Assembly: GCA_026122225.1 (NCBI GenBank)
Contig: JANEZZ010001863.1
Location: 186,001 to 250,000, forward strand
DNA from: Heloderma charlesbogerti
Lineage: Eukaryota > Chordata > Lepidosauria > Squamata > Helodermatidae
Direction of reading: 5' to 3'
DNA: 64,000 bases
Below are positions 31,357-41,609 of this stretch, piece by piece. Under the pieces are notes generated by a model. It did no database searches. It was not told the origin of the DNA and saw only the letters and a list, made by a program, of their open reading frames with translations. Both the position numbers and the translations under genes were made by a program. Each line of letters begins with the position of its first letter. Position 1 is the first letter of the stretch.

Positions 31357-31500
31357 TTCATGACAAAGAACCCCAAAATGCGCCTAGGCAGTTGTGCCTT
31401 GGGTGGGGAGAATGCTATCCTCCTGCACCCATATTTTAAGGACTTGGATTGGGACTTGCTGAACCAGCGCCAAATTGAGCCACCATTCCGGCCTCGAATT
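31357..31500 (+). CDS. PRKCH: Protein kinase C eta, end-of-kinase-domain exon
   Basis: Internal 144-nt exon, 48 codons in phase 0, between TTTTTTTTGCAG and GTAAGT. It begins [12 protein letters not shown] (the conserved KNPxxRLG motif of AGC kinases that closes the C-lobe). It continues through [12 protein letters not shown] and ends with IEPPFRPRI, where the AGC-kinase C-terminal tail begins. The wording around [10 protein letters not shown] is typical of PKC eta. No frameshift or stop is present. The upstream intron of 16.4 kb holds most of the repeats; the next intron is 1951 bp. Confidence 0.96.
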
Positions 31501-31534
31501 GTAAGTGTTTTGAATGTGTGTGTGTGTGTAGGAG

Positions 31535-31649
31535 ACTGCTCCGTCTGCCTTGCATGCTACAGGTCACAGGTCCAATTCCTGGCAACTCCAGGTAGGGCTG
31601 GGAAAAACTCGTGCGTGAAACTGTGGGGAGTGGCTCCCAGTCAGTGCAC
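31535..31649 (+). mobile_element. tRNA-derived SINE fragment
   Basis: TCTGCCTTGCATGCTACAGG, a B-box-like GTCCAATTCC, then CTCCAGGTAGGGCTGGGA. Same group as 4471-4637; the A-box end is missing. Confidence 0.6.
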
Positions 31650-31797
31650 CCATGAGAAAAGTCCATTGGGGTCTGCAGCCGATGGTGGACGGAGCCAGAG
31701 CCAAAAGTGGGCAGAGTTGGCAGGATTGCATTGCTTTTTCTTTCTCGGTGTCATCCCATGCCTTCCCTCACTCTCACATCCATGCATGATTCACTAT

Positions 31798-32093
31798 CAC
31801 AGGGTGTAATGATGGCCACCAATGTGGATGGCTTTAAAAGGGGGTTGGACAAATTCCTGGAGGAAAAGGCTATCAGTGGCTACTAGTCTTGATGGCTATG
31901 TGCTACCTCCAGTACCAGAGGCAATGAGCCTACGTAGACCAGTTGCTGGGGAGCATGGGCGGGATGGTGCTGTTGCACTCCTGTCCTGCTTGTGAGTTCT
32001 TGGTTGACAGCCGGTTGGCCTCTGTGTGAACAGAATGCTGCACTAGATGGACCCTGGGTCTGATCCAGCAGGGCTCTTCTTACGTTCTTATGT
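31798..32093 (+). mobile_element. CR1-like LINE 3' end
   Basis: GATGGCTTTAAAAGGGGGTTGG through CTTACGTTCTTATG; collinear with 18045-18312. Confidence 0.9.
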
Positions 32094-32393
32094 TCATGAT
32101 GAAGAACAGGAAACAATTCCCAATGGGGCAGTCTGGAGAGTGAGAGTGGACCGACTCTGTCTTGCAGAGCTGGTTGGGGGCTGCATCAAACTCAGAGGAG
32201 GTGGGCTGCAGGTTCCCCACCCCAGGTGCAGACAGTGCTGAGCTAGATGGGCTGATGGGCTGACTCAGGAAAAGGCGGCCTCCTCTGTTTCTTGTGCGTG
32301 CGCGTGTGCAGCCTCTGTCGTTTGTCGGAGCCCAGATTGCGTCTGTGTGGGTGCGTTTGCAAATGTGATACCTGCTCTCAGAACGGTAAACCA
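32094..32393. other. PRKCH intron, SINE-like remnant
   Basis: GCAGACAGTGCTGAGCTAGATGG at 32228 resembles the 3' half of the tRNA-derived SINE at 4471-4637. The remainder is unassigned. Confidence 0.45.
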
Positions 32394-32507
32394 GGCTTCC
32401 CCAACCTGGTGTCCTCCAGATGTGTTGGACTGCAACTCCCTCCTGCTGGGAACTATGGGAGTTGAAGTCCAACACTTCTGGAGGGCACCAGCATGGGGAA
32501 GCCTGCG
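32394..32507. repeat. Palindromic repeat PAL2
   Basis: AGGCTTCCCCAACCTGGTGTC, TGGACTGCAACTCCC, then ATGGGAGTTGAAGTCC and CACCAGCATGGGGAAGCC. Confidence 0.85.
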
Positions 32508-32713
32508 CTAAAGGATTTAAGCCTGAAGTGGGTATTGAACCTGTGACCTGAGAGATACCAGGTGGGGAGTCAGCTTGTGCACCCCACCATGCTCTGGACG
32601 TACAAGGGAACTGCAGGCAACATCAGCCAGGAAGCCTCTGTACACCAATAGGCTGCGGCAGATCAGGTGGGCCTCCCTGACCCCTCTGGGGACATAAGAG
32701 GCTTCCTTATTCC

Positions 32714-33290
32714 CAGGGCTGGCATCAAGGGTAGGCATGTTTGGGCATCTGCCAAGGGCCCACACCCGAGCAGGGGCCCACTGACAAGAGCGCCTGGAGG
32801 TGCTCCTTCTTTTCACCATCACAACCTGCTTGCTCACCCGCCTTGCTTCCTGCAACTTCCTCCTCCTTTACTTCCCAAAGGATTCCTGGCAGGGCAGCAG
32901 CACTTTTGAACAGAAGTGGAGCCGTGGCTTGGCTGTGCCACTGCTGCCTGCCCCCTTAAGGTTATCCCAGATGCCAGACCCGACACCTCAGCCTTGGGCA
33001 TTGCATTTGGGATAAGCTTAAGGGGGCGAGTGGCAGCTGCAGAGCCGAGCACTGGCTCCACTCCCGTTCAAAAGTGTGCTGCCCCATCAGAAAACCTTTT
33101 GGGGAGGGAGGGGAGGGGAGGGGGAGGAGGCGAAGCATTGGTGGTGGGCAGGCAGGTAAATGGAGGAGGAGGTGACTGCAGCCTGCAGGTGAGGAGAAGG
33201 AGGTGGTGGAGGTGGCCAGTGGATGGGGTGGAGGAGGAGAAGGCAGGGGAGCCATTGGCAGCACCACACCCAAAGGCCCCCTGAAGTGTC
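32714..33290. repeat. U3 interspersed repeat (CAGGGCTGGCATCAAGG end)
   Basis: Begins CAGGGCTGGCATCAAGG, which is the inverse of the right end at 23011. Two inverted stretches face each other: GCCACTGCTGCCTGCCCCCTTAA... and ...TTAAGGGGGCGAGTGGCAGC (32936-33030), and TCCCAAAGGATTCCTGG against AAAACCTTTTGGGG. Purine-rich from 33090 to 33260. Confidence 0.55.
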
Positions 33291-33451
33291 TGCCCTGTCT
33301 GGATCTGACTCGATTTCTGGAAGATTCAATGTCTATCCTAGAAGGTGCTTTTTGAGTGTGAGCCAATGTGGCTTTCATGCTGGGTAATAATTGGGAAGCA
33401 AAGAAAACGCACAGAGGCACCTAACGTTTGTTTTGTGTTTGCATTTGGCAG

Positions 33452-33598
33452 AAATCAAAAGAAGATGTAAGTAACTTTGATCCCGAATTTTTAAAGGAAG
33501 AGCCTATCTTAACCCCCATCGAAGACGGAATTCTTTCCATGATCAACCAAGAGGAATTTAGAAACTTTTCTTATACAGACCCAGAATTAGAGTCCTAG
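33452..33598 (+). CDS. PRKCH: Protein kinase C eta, terminal exon (AGC tail and stop)
   Basis: Last coding exon: acceptor CAG at 33449-33451, 48 codons and TAG at 33596-33598. It encodes KSKEDVSNFDPEF, the turn motif region EEPILTPIEDG (the Thr of the TP pair is the family's priming site), and the hydrophobic motif FRNFSY with Ser in the phosphorylated position. It ends PELES. These tail phosphosites stabilise the kinase and dock on the N-lobe in PKCs. The length fits vertebrate PKC eta. A perfect donor-like GTAAGT lies inside the exon at 33467-33472. Confidence 0.96.
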   Translation, partial: KSKEDVSNFDPEFLKEEPILTPIEDGILSMINQEEFRNFSYTDPELES

Positions 33599-34130
33599 CC
33601 ACATCTGGGGGTGCTGACTGGCCTCTCTGCCAGATGAGGAAGAACTGCCATTTCAGAATGCCTGTACAACGTGTTCTGCTGGAACATCTAGCAGGCAGCC
33701 TTATATTATGCATCACAGACAAGAGGAGCACAACTGATTTAATACCGAAGCAGAGGGAGTGTCTCTTGGAATTTCTGAAGCAACAAGGACAAATATTTAT
33801 AGCAAGGCAATGAATCTCCTTCGTGAAATGAATGGTGAGGAAAGAGGGATTTGTTCGGCTCAGGATGGCTGCTGGAAGTTAAACTTTGCAGTGAAGTCTG
33901 GGGAGTTTTCGGAAGGATGAAATCAACTCTGAGCCAAACCGATGTTTATACAGTGCTGACATTGTGCCAAATGTTTCCTGAAAGCACCTTCTGGAAACAG
34001 GGAAACTATATCAGGGAGATAGATCACACGTGGCACTAGCATGATCAGAGATTGTTTCCTCCACCTGGGCAAATGGGTCTCTTTGAAACATTTTGAGCTT
34101 CCATTAAAAATGTGTTTCCTTGTACAAACT
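33599..34130 (+). other. PRKCH: PRKCH 3' UTR (probable)
   Basis: About 530 bp after the stop is free of recognisable repeats, unlike the sequence on either side, and ends near an ATTAAA signal with a T/G-rich stretch after it. The end point is inferred; a longer transcript is possible. Confidence 0.65.
34103..34108 (+). terminator. PRKCH: Candidate poly(A) signal ATTAAA
   Basis: ATTAAA followed within 5-20 bases by TGTGTTTCCTTGT, a GU-rich downstream element. No AATAAA hexamer is seen between the stop codon and this point. Confidence 0.6.
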
Positions 34131-34220
34131 GACAGAAGCAAAAAAACCAACCCCCCCCACTTCCCATGCAGATAACTCATCCAGCCCCAGTCATCTTGCG
34201 TCATGGTTTTGCACTGGCGC

Positions 34221-34590
34221 AGGGCAGCCACTTATGAATCGCCAAAAGGGGGGGCAGAAGAGGACACTGATTTGCATAAAATGTGCATGTGCTAATTTAT
34301 ATGCGTAGATGCAAAATTACAAAGGATTATTATAATTTAAATAGAAATACAGCACACCTCACCATAGTGTGGAAGACTGGCCAGGTGATCTGTGTGCCTG
34401 TTCCGTCTGCTGTCCAGGTGCTGTTGACGTCAGAGTCAACGCCCAGCAGTTCCTTCTGATGATGCTTTGTTTTAAAAGACTTGGACTGGGCAGCCCTTCA
34501 AAGAGAGGATGCTTTCAAAATAGAAGACAGTCCTCTGACAGATCTTCAAATAGGGTTCTATCCTCTATTAAAAAAAAAAGGGCACATGGC
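34221..34590 (+). repeat. U2 interspersed repeat
   Basis: GCAGCCACTTATGAATCGCC, GAGGACACTGATTTGCATAA, ATACAGCACACCTCACC and a run of AGGACAGTCCTC words. The other copy at 54628-55735 is split by other elements. Class unknown; the ends look like an inverted AGGGYAGCYA. Confidence 0.6.
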
Positions 34591-35267
34591 TGTTGTGTGT
34601 GTGCGCGTGTGCGAGTGAGCGACACACAGAGAGAAAGGATCTTCCTTGCCGAATTGGGGTGAAAGTGAACAGCGTCAATCCACCTGCTACCTCTGGGTGT
34701 TACGATGAGGGGGAAAAAATTTTCTCCTGTGTTTTGTGAAACGTCAAGATAATTTGGGGCTCATTTAGGTGTGTTGATTTTTGCATCTTCACCGCTCCTT
34801 TTAAAAACAGAATGTGTGAAACAGTATCCACCTTTTACCTCAAAGTGGATTTTACTTCGATTCCCTTTACAAAACCAGTGCATTATTTGGGCTCCAAGCG
34901 CTCATTAAAAAAAAAGAAAAGGAAACTCAAAATAGCACCTCTTAAATTATTTTGCCACTGGCATGAAGGGATGAACAGCGAAGCCAACCATAAGTCACTT
35001 CTCAATTACACGCCAAGAGTGACCTGAGTGAATCCATGCAGCATTTGGCACACCATGAATTGGTCACAAAGCCTCTTCACCATGCACCTAGCTTACAGCT
35101 CAGGGCCTCATCTTATGCCCACAGAGGGAAATTTCATACATTAGTTCTTTTATTTCTTTAAGGTCACAGTGAGTCACTCAGTATACAGTGAGTAACAGTG
35201 AATATACACACACAAATATGTGGGCTGCTGTTTTTTTTTCTTGGCTAGCAGTTTTTTGTGGATTCAA
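34591..35267. other. Intergenic, unassigned
   Basis: A short TG/CG stretch lies at 34592-34620. No gene or classifiable repeat was seen. Confidence 0.5.
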
Positions 35268-35360
35268 GGCACAATCCTATGCACACTTAGGCACAGCTGG
35301 CTGGGGAATGCTGGGAGTTGTAGAACTTTTTTCTGTCTAAACATGCATTGGATTGCACCC
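35268..35360. mobile_element. Harbinger-like palindromic MITE, left arm shortened
   Basis: GGCACAATCCTATGCACAC, then GGAATGCTGGGAGTTGTAG, TCTGTCTAAACATGCATTGG and GATTGCACCC, followed by TAA. Confidence 0.78.
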
Positions 35361-35439
35361 TAATTTGCACAGCTGACTCTTCAGTGCAGGACAGCTATGG
35401 GGAAAAGTCTCCTTGTCTTTACTTTAACCCAGCCCGTGG

Positions 35440-35640
35440 CTTCTCATTCATCACCATAATTTTATTTATATGCTGCACTTCCAAATTATGCCCAAAGCAG
35501 CTCACAGCAACAGGAAACAAATCAATACGTACGCACAACAAAAACACAGTCATAAATACATCAGATGCATTTCATAGCGTCTTTAAGTGCTCGTTAGCAA
35601 GCTAACAAAAACATTACAATTCAAATTGCCCCAAACGTAT
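35440..35640 (-). mobile_element. L2-like LINE 3' tail
   Basis: TTTTATTTATATGCTGCAC, CAAAGCAGCTCACAGCAAC and an A-rich run; the reverse of an L2 3' end. Confidence 0.6.
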
Positions 35641-35819
35641 GAAAAAGTATTCCTTTCCTAAATAGGAGCAAAAAAAAATTCCACATTTAATTAACAAACC
35701 TTTTCCCTAACTAATCCAAATCACTAAGATATCAGTGTCAGCCAGTTTCATTCAAAGTTTAACAAAATTGTAGCTGGAGTCAGTCAGGGCCGAGTCCCCC
35801 CAGGCGAGACAGACAGAGA

Positions 35820-35944
35820 AGTAGGGCGACCACTTACGAATCGCTAAAAAAAGAAGAAATGCACAACCGAAAAAGAGGACACAAGAGAACCATGAACTGC
35901 GTTACATTTCCATATATTAATTTATATGTATTCAGGCAAATTTA
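35820..35944 (+). repeat. U2 repeat, left part
   Basis: GGGCGACCACTTACGAATCGC, AAAAGAGGACACAAGAG and ATTAATTTATATGTATTCAG parallel 34221-34310. The copy breaks off at a gag-like fragment. Confidence 0.55.
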
Positions 35945-36515
35945 GAAATAAAAGGTGTGTGTGTGGGGGGGTGTCATGATAGGATTGAAGGGGGCATGTC
36001 CAACAGGGAATTTTCTTGATAGGTTCTGGGGCCTCTTCTCTTGTCCTGAATGCAAAGATGTTGCTTTCTGTAGTCATTGCTGTTGCTTGTTCTAGAGTCA
36101 AATTAGGGTTTTCCGAGAGTTTCTCATCGAGCTTGCCATCTGAAATGCTGAAGACAATTTTGTCTCTGAGCGTTAGATCTGTGGAGGCCCCAGATTCACG
36201 GTGCTGGGATTTTTCTCCAAGTGCTGTCACAAAACAGTCCATGCCTGCTTCTTCATTGTAAGGAAGTTGCCAGAGCTGGAACCGTTCAAAAACTGGGTTT
36301 CTCCTGGGCTCACAATAGTTTTTGAATGGGGTAAGAGCTTCTGCTCGTGTCTTGTTTTCAGGGTCTGCATAGATAGTAGGGATGCTGTTATACATCTCTG
36401 AAGCCTTTTCTCCTATGCATTGCGGCATCACAGCATTTTGTAGTCCTCTGACTCCTCCTCATCTTTCGTAACTGTGAGATATACTTGTAGTCCCTGTTCC
36501 CACTTTCTCCTAGGT
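35945..36515 (-). pseudogene. Ty3/gypsy-type gag-like fragment, frameshifted
   Basis: A 169-codon minus-strand frame (35922-36431) contains a gag-like helical core: a FERFQLWQLPYNEE segment, LRDKIVFSISD and LTLEQATAMTTES. These resemble the capsid region of Ty3/gypsy-type LTR retrotransposon Gag proteins. A further in-phase-like stretch (LQVYLTVTKDEEE) lies upstream in another frame at about 36440-36510, so there is at least one frameshift. The C-terminal zinc-knuckle is not intact (only CWTC remains). No protease, reverse transcriptase or LTR is adjacent. It is an isolated dead fragment, or less likely a decayed gag-derived domesticated gene. Confidence 0.65.
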
Positions 36516-36944
36516 TCCCAGTAAAGCTTCGCTCAGAAGGAGGTTTAAAATGCTCCATCCTTTTCTATTAATATAGGGGTGCACCGGAAAACCAGGTGGC
36601 TTTCTGAGGAGAGCAGTCCACTTCTGACATCATGAAACACGCCCTGGTGCATGGTTAATGTGGGGGTGAGCTCACCTGCTCAACTTGCACTCCACCCCTA
36701 AGCCTTGCTCTCCAAGTAATCCACTTCTGACTGTGAAGCTTCCACAACAGCATTCTACTGATACCTGCACAACAGGAGACGAACTCCGGAGGAGCCACAC
36801 GCCGGACTGTGTGTCCACACGCCGGACACGCCGGACTTGCTCCAAAGACGACACAAAGAGAATGGAGAATGGGCCCCACCCAGTCCTCCAGAAAGGAAAG
36901 AGAAATTAACAGCTGCAGGCTTCTTCAATATGCGTACACGTACA
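36516..36944. other. Intergenic, unassigned
   Basis: GAGCAGTCCACTTCTGAC near 36610 and TAATCCACTTCTGACTG near 36717 are short direct repeats. No gene recognised. Confidence 0.4.
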
Positions 36945-37095
36945 CATTCAAGGTGGTTAACAAGCCATGCAATGTGGCTTGTTAACCATCCTGAGCAACC
37001 CAACAACAAACTGGGTTCTCAAGGTGGCTTAAGAACTCGAGAAAAATAAGCCACACTGCATGGTTAACAAGCCACCCTGAAGAAAACACGCTGCA
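36945..37095. repeat. Hairpin repeat (GGTTAACAAGCCA)
   Basis: GTGGTTAACAAGCCATGCAAT is followed at once by GTGGCTTGTTAACCATCC, a tight hairpin. GGTGGCTTAAG and GGTTAACAAGCCACC follow at 37021-37075. It resembles the GGTGGCTTGTTRCC hairpin inside 40497-40861. Confidence 0.65.
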
Positions 37096-38245
37096 TTCAG
37101 ACAACACAATAACCCATGGTTCAACAACAACCCACACTCAACCACTGAGTGTGGATTAGTGTGTTCTGTGAACCCAGCCACTGAGAGAAGGGTCCCATTT
37201 GAGGGTATCTTGCCAAAGGGCTCTCAAAAACCTGGAGCTGGAACTGAAGTGGAGGATTGTGAGGTTGAACGCTTCCCCATGGGACAAAAGCAACTAGAAT
37301 TTCCAAGAAAATAGGCTAGAATTTCTCTCTGTCTCAAGAGGCAGGAAGCTTTCAGTCATAATTTCCCCTCTCACCACCTGCAAACTTCTAAGTGGGACTG
37401 TCCCAGGTTGCTTTATCACCTCAGTTGCTGCTTCTATGAACTACACTGCACATGAATGGACTCCTATATGGTTTCACACACCCATTGTAAGTTACTGCTT
37501 GGTCAGCAGCCATCTGTTGGTAGAAGGCTGATTAAAGGAAAAAAGATTTGAGCTGGCTTCTTCCTGCCCACCCCTTCTGCCCCGGCTCCATTGTGCAAAT
37601 TTCCTCTCAGTCTTTAAGCATGTGCCATGTTGGCTGCTGAATTGGGAGCACCTGGAAAGACATGTTCACATGCTCCAGGCATGCTATCTCTGCTAAGTAC
37701 TTTCACATAGAAGGCCCATTACAACCACCACCTACCAAGTAAGGTGTGAGCTACCCTGACTCCATTGTTATGGGCCTAGAAGAATTATCTGTCAAGTTTC
37801 TTTGTGAGTTTTTGCCAAGCCAGGAAACAGCAATAAATGCTGCTCTTACTGGACCTTGCCATAAATATTGCAACATCACTTCTCACCAAGGGGGATTGCT
37901 TGGCTGCTGTTGCACACGCCCTGTGCTTTGAGGGAAGAAGAGGGCTGTAAACGTTGAGTAAGCGTTGCAGTTAACAATGAGTCAGTGTTTTTACCCCACT
38001 TCCAGGCTGTGAGCTTATCTATCGCTGTCTGAATTAAATCTTTTAATCTTTCATCTATGCCCATGGCATTTTTTAAAAAAAGTTCTGCTTTCACTAATCT
38101 AAAAGTTCTTGCTCCCTGTCATATATCGTACGACAAGCATGTTTGCACGCATTGTGAGCACGTCTCTTAAATTATCGGGTAAGGTCACCAGGCCCCAGAT
38201 GAACCAAAAAGCTACTGTCAAGAAATCCAGTTCCATACTGTTTAC
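37096..38245. other. Intergenic, unassigned
   Basis: No conserved coding frame, RNA gene or classifiable repeat. Confidence 0.5.
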
Positions 38246-38356
38246 AGCAGGTGCCCTCCAGATGTTTTGAACCACACACCCCATAATCCCTGAATATTGG
38301 CCATTCTGGCTGAGGCTTGTGGGAGTTGTAGTCCAAAATATCTGGAGGGTGCCAAG
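38246..38356. repeat. Palindromic repeat PAL2
   Basis: AGGTGCCCTCCAGATGTTTTG on the left; GTGGGAGTTGTAGTCC and ATCTGGAGGGTGCC on the right. Confidence 0.82.
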
Positions 38357-38600
38357 TTATTCATTTATTCATTCAGTCAAAATATTTATAAGGCCACCTT
38401 TCAGGGCAGAAGCCCCCTCCCCCCACAGCTTACAACAATAAAATGCATACAATAAGAATGGATACGGTACAAAAACAGGAAACATTCATAAAAACAACGG
38501 ACACCAGCATAAGACCAAACCTGCAATACAATTGCAGCTACACCCAGAACAGTCTGATAAGACAATTGGGAGAAGGCCAGGGTAAACACGTATGTCTTCC
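38357..38600 (-). mobile_element. L2-like LINE 3' tail
   Basis: TTATTCATTTATTCATTCAG, ATATTTATAAGGCCACC and an A-rich stretch with AATAAAATGCATACAATAAG. Reverse L2 3' UTR type; diverged. Confidence 0.55.
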
Positions 38601-38944
38601 AGGTCTTCCTAAAAACCTGCAGTAATGGGGCCTGATAACCCCCGATGGGGTATGGGGCTACTGCAGAAAAACTGCCAACCCCTCATCTACCCTGGCAGGC
38701 AGAAGCCCTCCAGAGACCTGGGGCCTTTGTGCCATTCCATTGGGGGCTCAGAAGCCACGGCACAGCTGCCCAGATCATGCCAGATGTCTCGGACCACGTG
38801 AGCTCCTCTGCATCCCAACGTTACCCCTCCCAGTTGCAGGGGCAGTGCTGGCATTTCCCAGGGCAGCTCTGCCCAGCCAGGTGCCCTCTGGATGTGTGAG
38901 ACTGCCACTCCCATCCTCACCAGCCCGTGCAGCCAATGCGAAGG

Positions 38945-39215
38945 GCGTCCTCAACGGGCCCCCTCCCTCAGTAAGCCTACCTTCCCACCACTGTTTTCAT
39001 CAGCTGGTTGCTCCTCCTCCTCTGTCCCCTCCTTGCTCCCACTCGCTTGCTTGACAGGCAGAGCACCAGCGAGTGAGCGGGACCTGCCCTTTACTGGGCC
39101 AGAGCAAGAGGCAGTGAACAAGCAGGTTGCAGCAGTGAAGAGGAGCAGCAGGTCCTGGGGGCTCTGGTCAGTGGCCCCCACAGGGTGTGGACCCATGGCA
39201 TGTGCCTGACCATGC
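38945..39215 (+). repeat. U3 interspersed repeat
   Basis: CCCTCAGTAAGCCTACCTTC, CTTGCTTGACAGGCAGAGC, GCCAGAGCAAGAGGCAGTG and GCCTGACCATGCCTGAATGC align with 59190-59490. Confidence 0.65.
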
Positions 39216-39319
39216 CTGAATGCCGGCTTACCATAAACCATGGTTTGTGGATTGAGAGCCACCCTCTGGAACACATGGGCTCCCTCCTCCCCTCTCCAGA
39301 GCAATTCCCCCTCTCCCCC

Positions 39320-39320
39320 A

Positions 39321-39353
<33 letters not shown>

Positions 39354-39579
39354 TATTACATTTATATCCCACCTTTTTTCCTCTTTGAGGAACCCAAGGT
39401 GGTGCACATAATCCTCCTCTCCATTTTAGCCTCACAACAACAACCCTGTGAGGTGGGTTGGGCTGAGAGTCTGTGGCTGGCCCAACGTCACCCAGTGAGC
39501 TTCCATGGCTGAGTGGGGACTAGAACCCGGGTCTCCCGGCTCTCAGTCCAGCACTCCAACCACTACACCACACTGGCTC
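39320..39579 (-). mobile_element. tRNA-derived SINE with L2-type tail
   Basis: Minus strand: GGTGTAGTGGTTGGAGTGC (A-box-like), a B-box-like GGTTCTAGTCCCC, CTCACTGGGTGACG, CCTCACAGGGTTGTTGTTG, then GGGATATAAATG and an (AAT)n tail at 39320-39354. The fullest SINE copy here. Confidence 0.88.
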
Positions 39580-39725
39580 ATTGTGGCATTAACCATAGTT
39601 TCACGCCATGAAATCATGGTTCCCTGGTACCCACAGTCGCTCTGCAAACACACTTCAATCGATTTGTTACAATCTTGGGTTTGCCAGAAAACTTTGGATT
39701 GTGTCAGTATATGTGTAAGATACAC

Positions 39726-40216
39726 CAGGGCCGGCGCAAGCCCTCCCGCCGCCTGAAGTGGGAGAGCACAAATGCGCAGCCGCATCACCCCCCGTTGCCA
39801 CCGTGTCGCCCGTCGCCCCACCCAGCCATCTGTGTCACCTGTCGCTCTGCACAGGCAATCTCCTAGGACACCTCTCCTATAATGCTTGGCTCTGAGGAAG
39901 GACCCCCTCAGAGTCCGGCATTTGTGCCTGGCCAGCTTTCTCAGGAGCCCCACCATCTGCTTCTAATGGCCAATGCAGCTCTTCAGAGAGCTTGCCGCCC
40001 TCAGGCAAGCCAGAGGGCAGGTGGCTACCCCAGAGAAGCCCGTTGGCTCCGCTGCAGCGCAAGAGCAGATGGGGGCTCTCTGGAGCACCTAGGGCAGTGC
40101 CACCTCAAGGCTGGGGGCCCTCTTGGTGGGGAGGGGGGAGAACAGAATTTCCCCCTCCTTCCGCTCTGCCACCTGAGGTGGGGGATTCACCCTGCCTCAT
40201 GGGAGAGCCAGCTCTG
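39726..40216. mobile_element. hAT3 element, larger copy
   Basis: A 491-bp element from CAGGGCCGGCGCAAG to GAGCCAGCTCTG. Duplications AGATACAC (39718-39725) and AGTTACAC (40217-40224) match in 7 of 8. It is GC-rich with no transposase domain; the 111- and 137-codon frames it hosts are not conserved proteins. Confidence 0.85.
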
Positions 40217-40344
40217 AGTTACACCATACCATGGTAATGCCAGGAAGGGTAAATTCATTCGTTCTGGAGAGGGGAAAAAGTGTCTGTTAATCATGGTTTA
40301 CAGGGAGCCAGCATTGTGTCTGCGCTAGGCCTTTATGGTGACCA

Positions 40345-41035
40345 TGCAGATCTTCACACTGCACACAGTTAAACTGTGGCATTTGCTACCTCAAGATGGA
40401 TGGCTTTAAAACAGGATTACACAAATCCATGGAGGATAACGCTGCTAGTCCTGAAGGTGATATGCTACCTCCAGTATCAGAGGGAGTATTCCCTGACCCA
40501 GTTCACATGATTGCTGGCGCCCACTGTGGCTTAAATAAGCTATTGCGGGTTGCAGCATGTGCCAGCTGCCAGTGTGTATATTCAAGCCATGGCGGACGGT
40601 TGCCACGGCTTATTGTGACATGTGAACCCAGGCAGGGTGGCTTGTTGCCATGGGTAACAAGCCACCCAGAACCCATAGGCTGCACAAGAGTTCTGGGTGG
40701 CTTGTTACCCATGGCAACAAGCCACCCTGCCGGGGTTCACACATCAGGATAAGCTATGGCAACTGCCCACCATGGCTGGAACATTCACAGTGGCAGCCGG
40801 CATGCACTGAAACCCACCCTGGCTTAAGCCACAGTGGGTGCAAGTGATCATGTGAACCAGCCCTCTGTATACCAGTTGTTGGGGAATATGAGCAGAAGGG
40901 TGTGATTCAACCCATGTCCTGCTTATGGGCTTCCCACAGGCAGCTGGCTGGCAGCTGTGAAAACAGAATGCCAGACTAACTAGGTCTTTGGTCAGATCCA
41001 GCATGACTCTTCGTACGTACGCACGTTCTTAAAGC
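40345..41035 (+). mobile_element. CR1-like LINE 3' end split by a foldback element
   Basis: TTAAACTGTGGCATTTGCTACC, CCAGTATCAGAGGGAGTAT, then after the insertion CCAGTTGTTGGGGAATATGAG and GATCCAGCATGACTCTTCGTACG. Confidence 0.85.
40497..40861. mobile_element. Foldback element with central perfect hairpin
   Basis: The ends CCAGTTCACATGATTGCTGGC and GCAAGTGATCATGTGAACCAG are inverted. In the middle GGGTGGCTTGTTGCCATGGG is mirrored by CCCATGGCAACAAGCCACCC (40634-40738), spaced by about 60 bp that also pair. It is inserted in a CR1-like LINE; a repeated CCCT(CT)GA-like string at both borders may be the duplication. Superfamily not determined. Confidence 0.78.
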
Positions 41036-41385
41036 CATTCCCTGCCAGTATATGCTTGGAGAAAAATGATATAGCTGATTCTGGATCCAGGTGCCCTTTC
41101 TCTTCAAAGAGGCACATATATTGTATGAGTCGCAGCTGAGCCAGGACTGTGCAGTCTCGTGCATGTATTCCAATGAGTGGTGCTATCTTTGTCTTATGTA
41201 CCTGCTGCAATTCAGAATTGCTCCCAAATCATGTGCCAAGAAGCTCAGGACGTTGCTGACACAACTTGTTCCTTGCTGCCTCCACCCTCTTCAACTATTC
41301 TGTTCTTGGACAGAAAACAACAAACGCTGTGTACCGCATCTCCTCTCTGTATGCACAATCAAAAGAATGGCCCATTACTGTACTC

Positions 41386-41609
41386 AAAGGGAACAGAGTG
41401 AGATTACAATGTGGGCAAAATTGCTGAAGTACAGGAGACCTGCGTGTCTGTTGGTGCAGGTCCAGAACGGTGGCGTTTAATGTTTCCAGAGCCATAACCC
41501 ACCTTTAAACCCAACCTGCAAAGGGGAACCACTTTTAATTGTTTTAGTATCTGGATCATTTTTCTTTTATTGTTCTATTTAGATCTATCTACAACAGCTT
41601 CCCCAACCT
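41386..41609. repeat. Direct duplication, copy A
   Basis: AAAGGGAACAGAGTGAGATTA through GTGTCTGTTGGTGCAG, ACCCACCTT and AGGGGAACCACTTTTAATTG to TAGATCTATCT. It repeats at 42819-43033 in the same order and orientation, about 1.43 kb further on. Confidence 0.85.

Noticed and set aside
41091..41480. A 129-codon cysteine-rich open frame as a small secreted protein
   Set aside because: No signal peptide, no splice context, and its 3' end lies in the duplicated non-coding segment.
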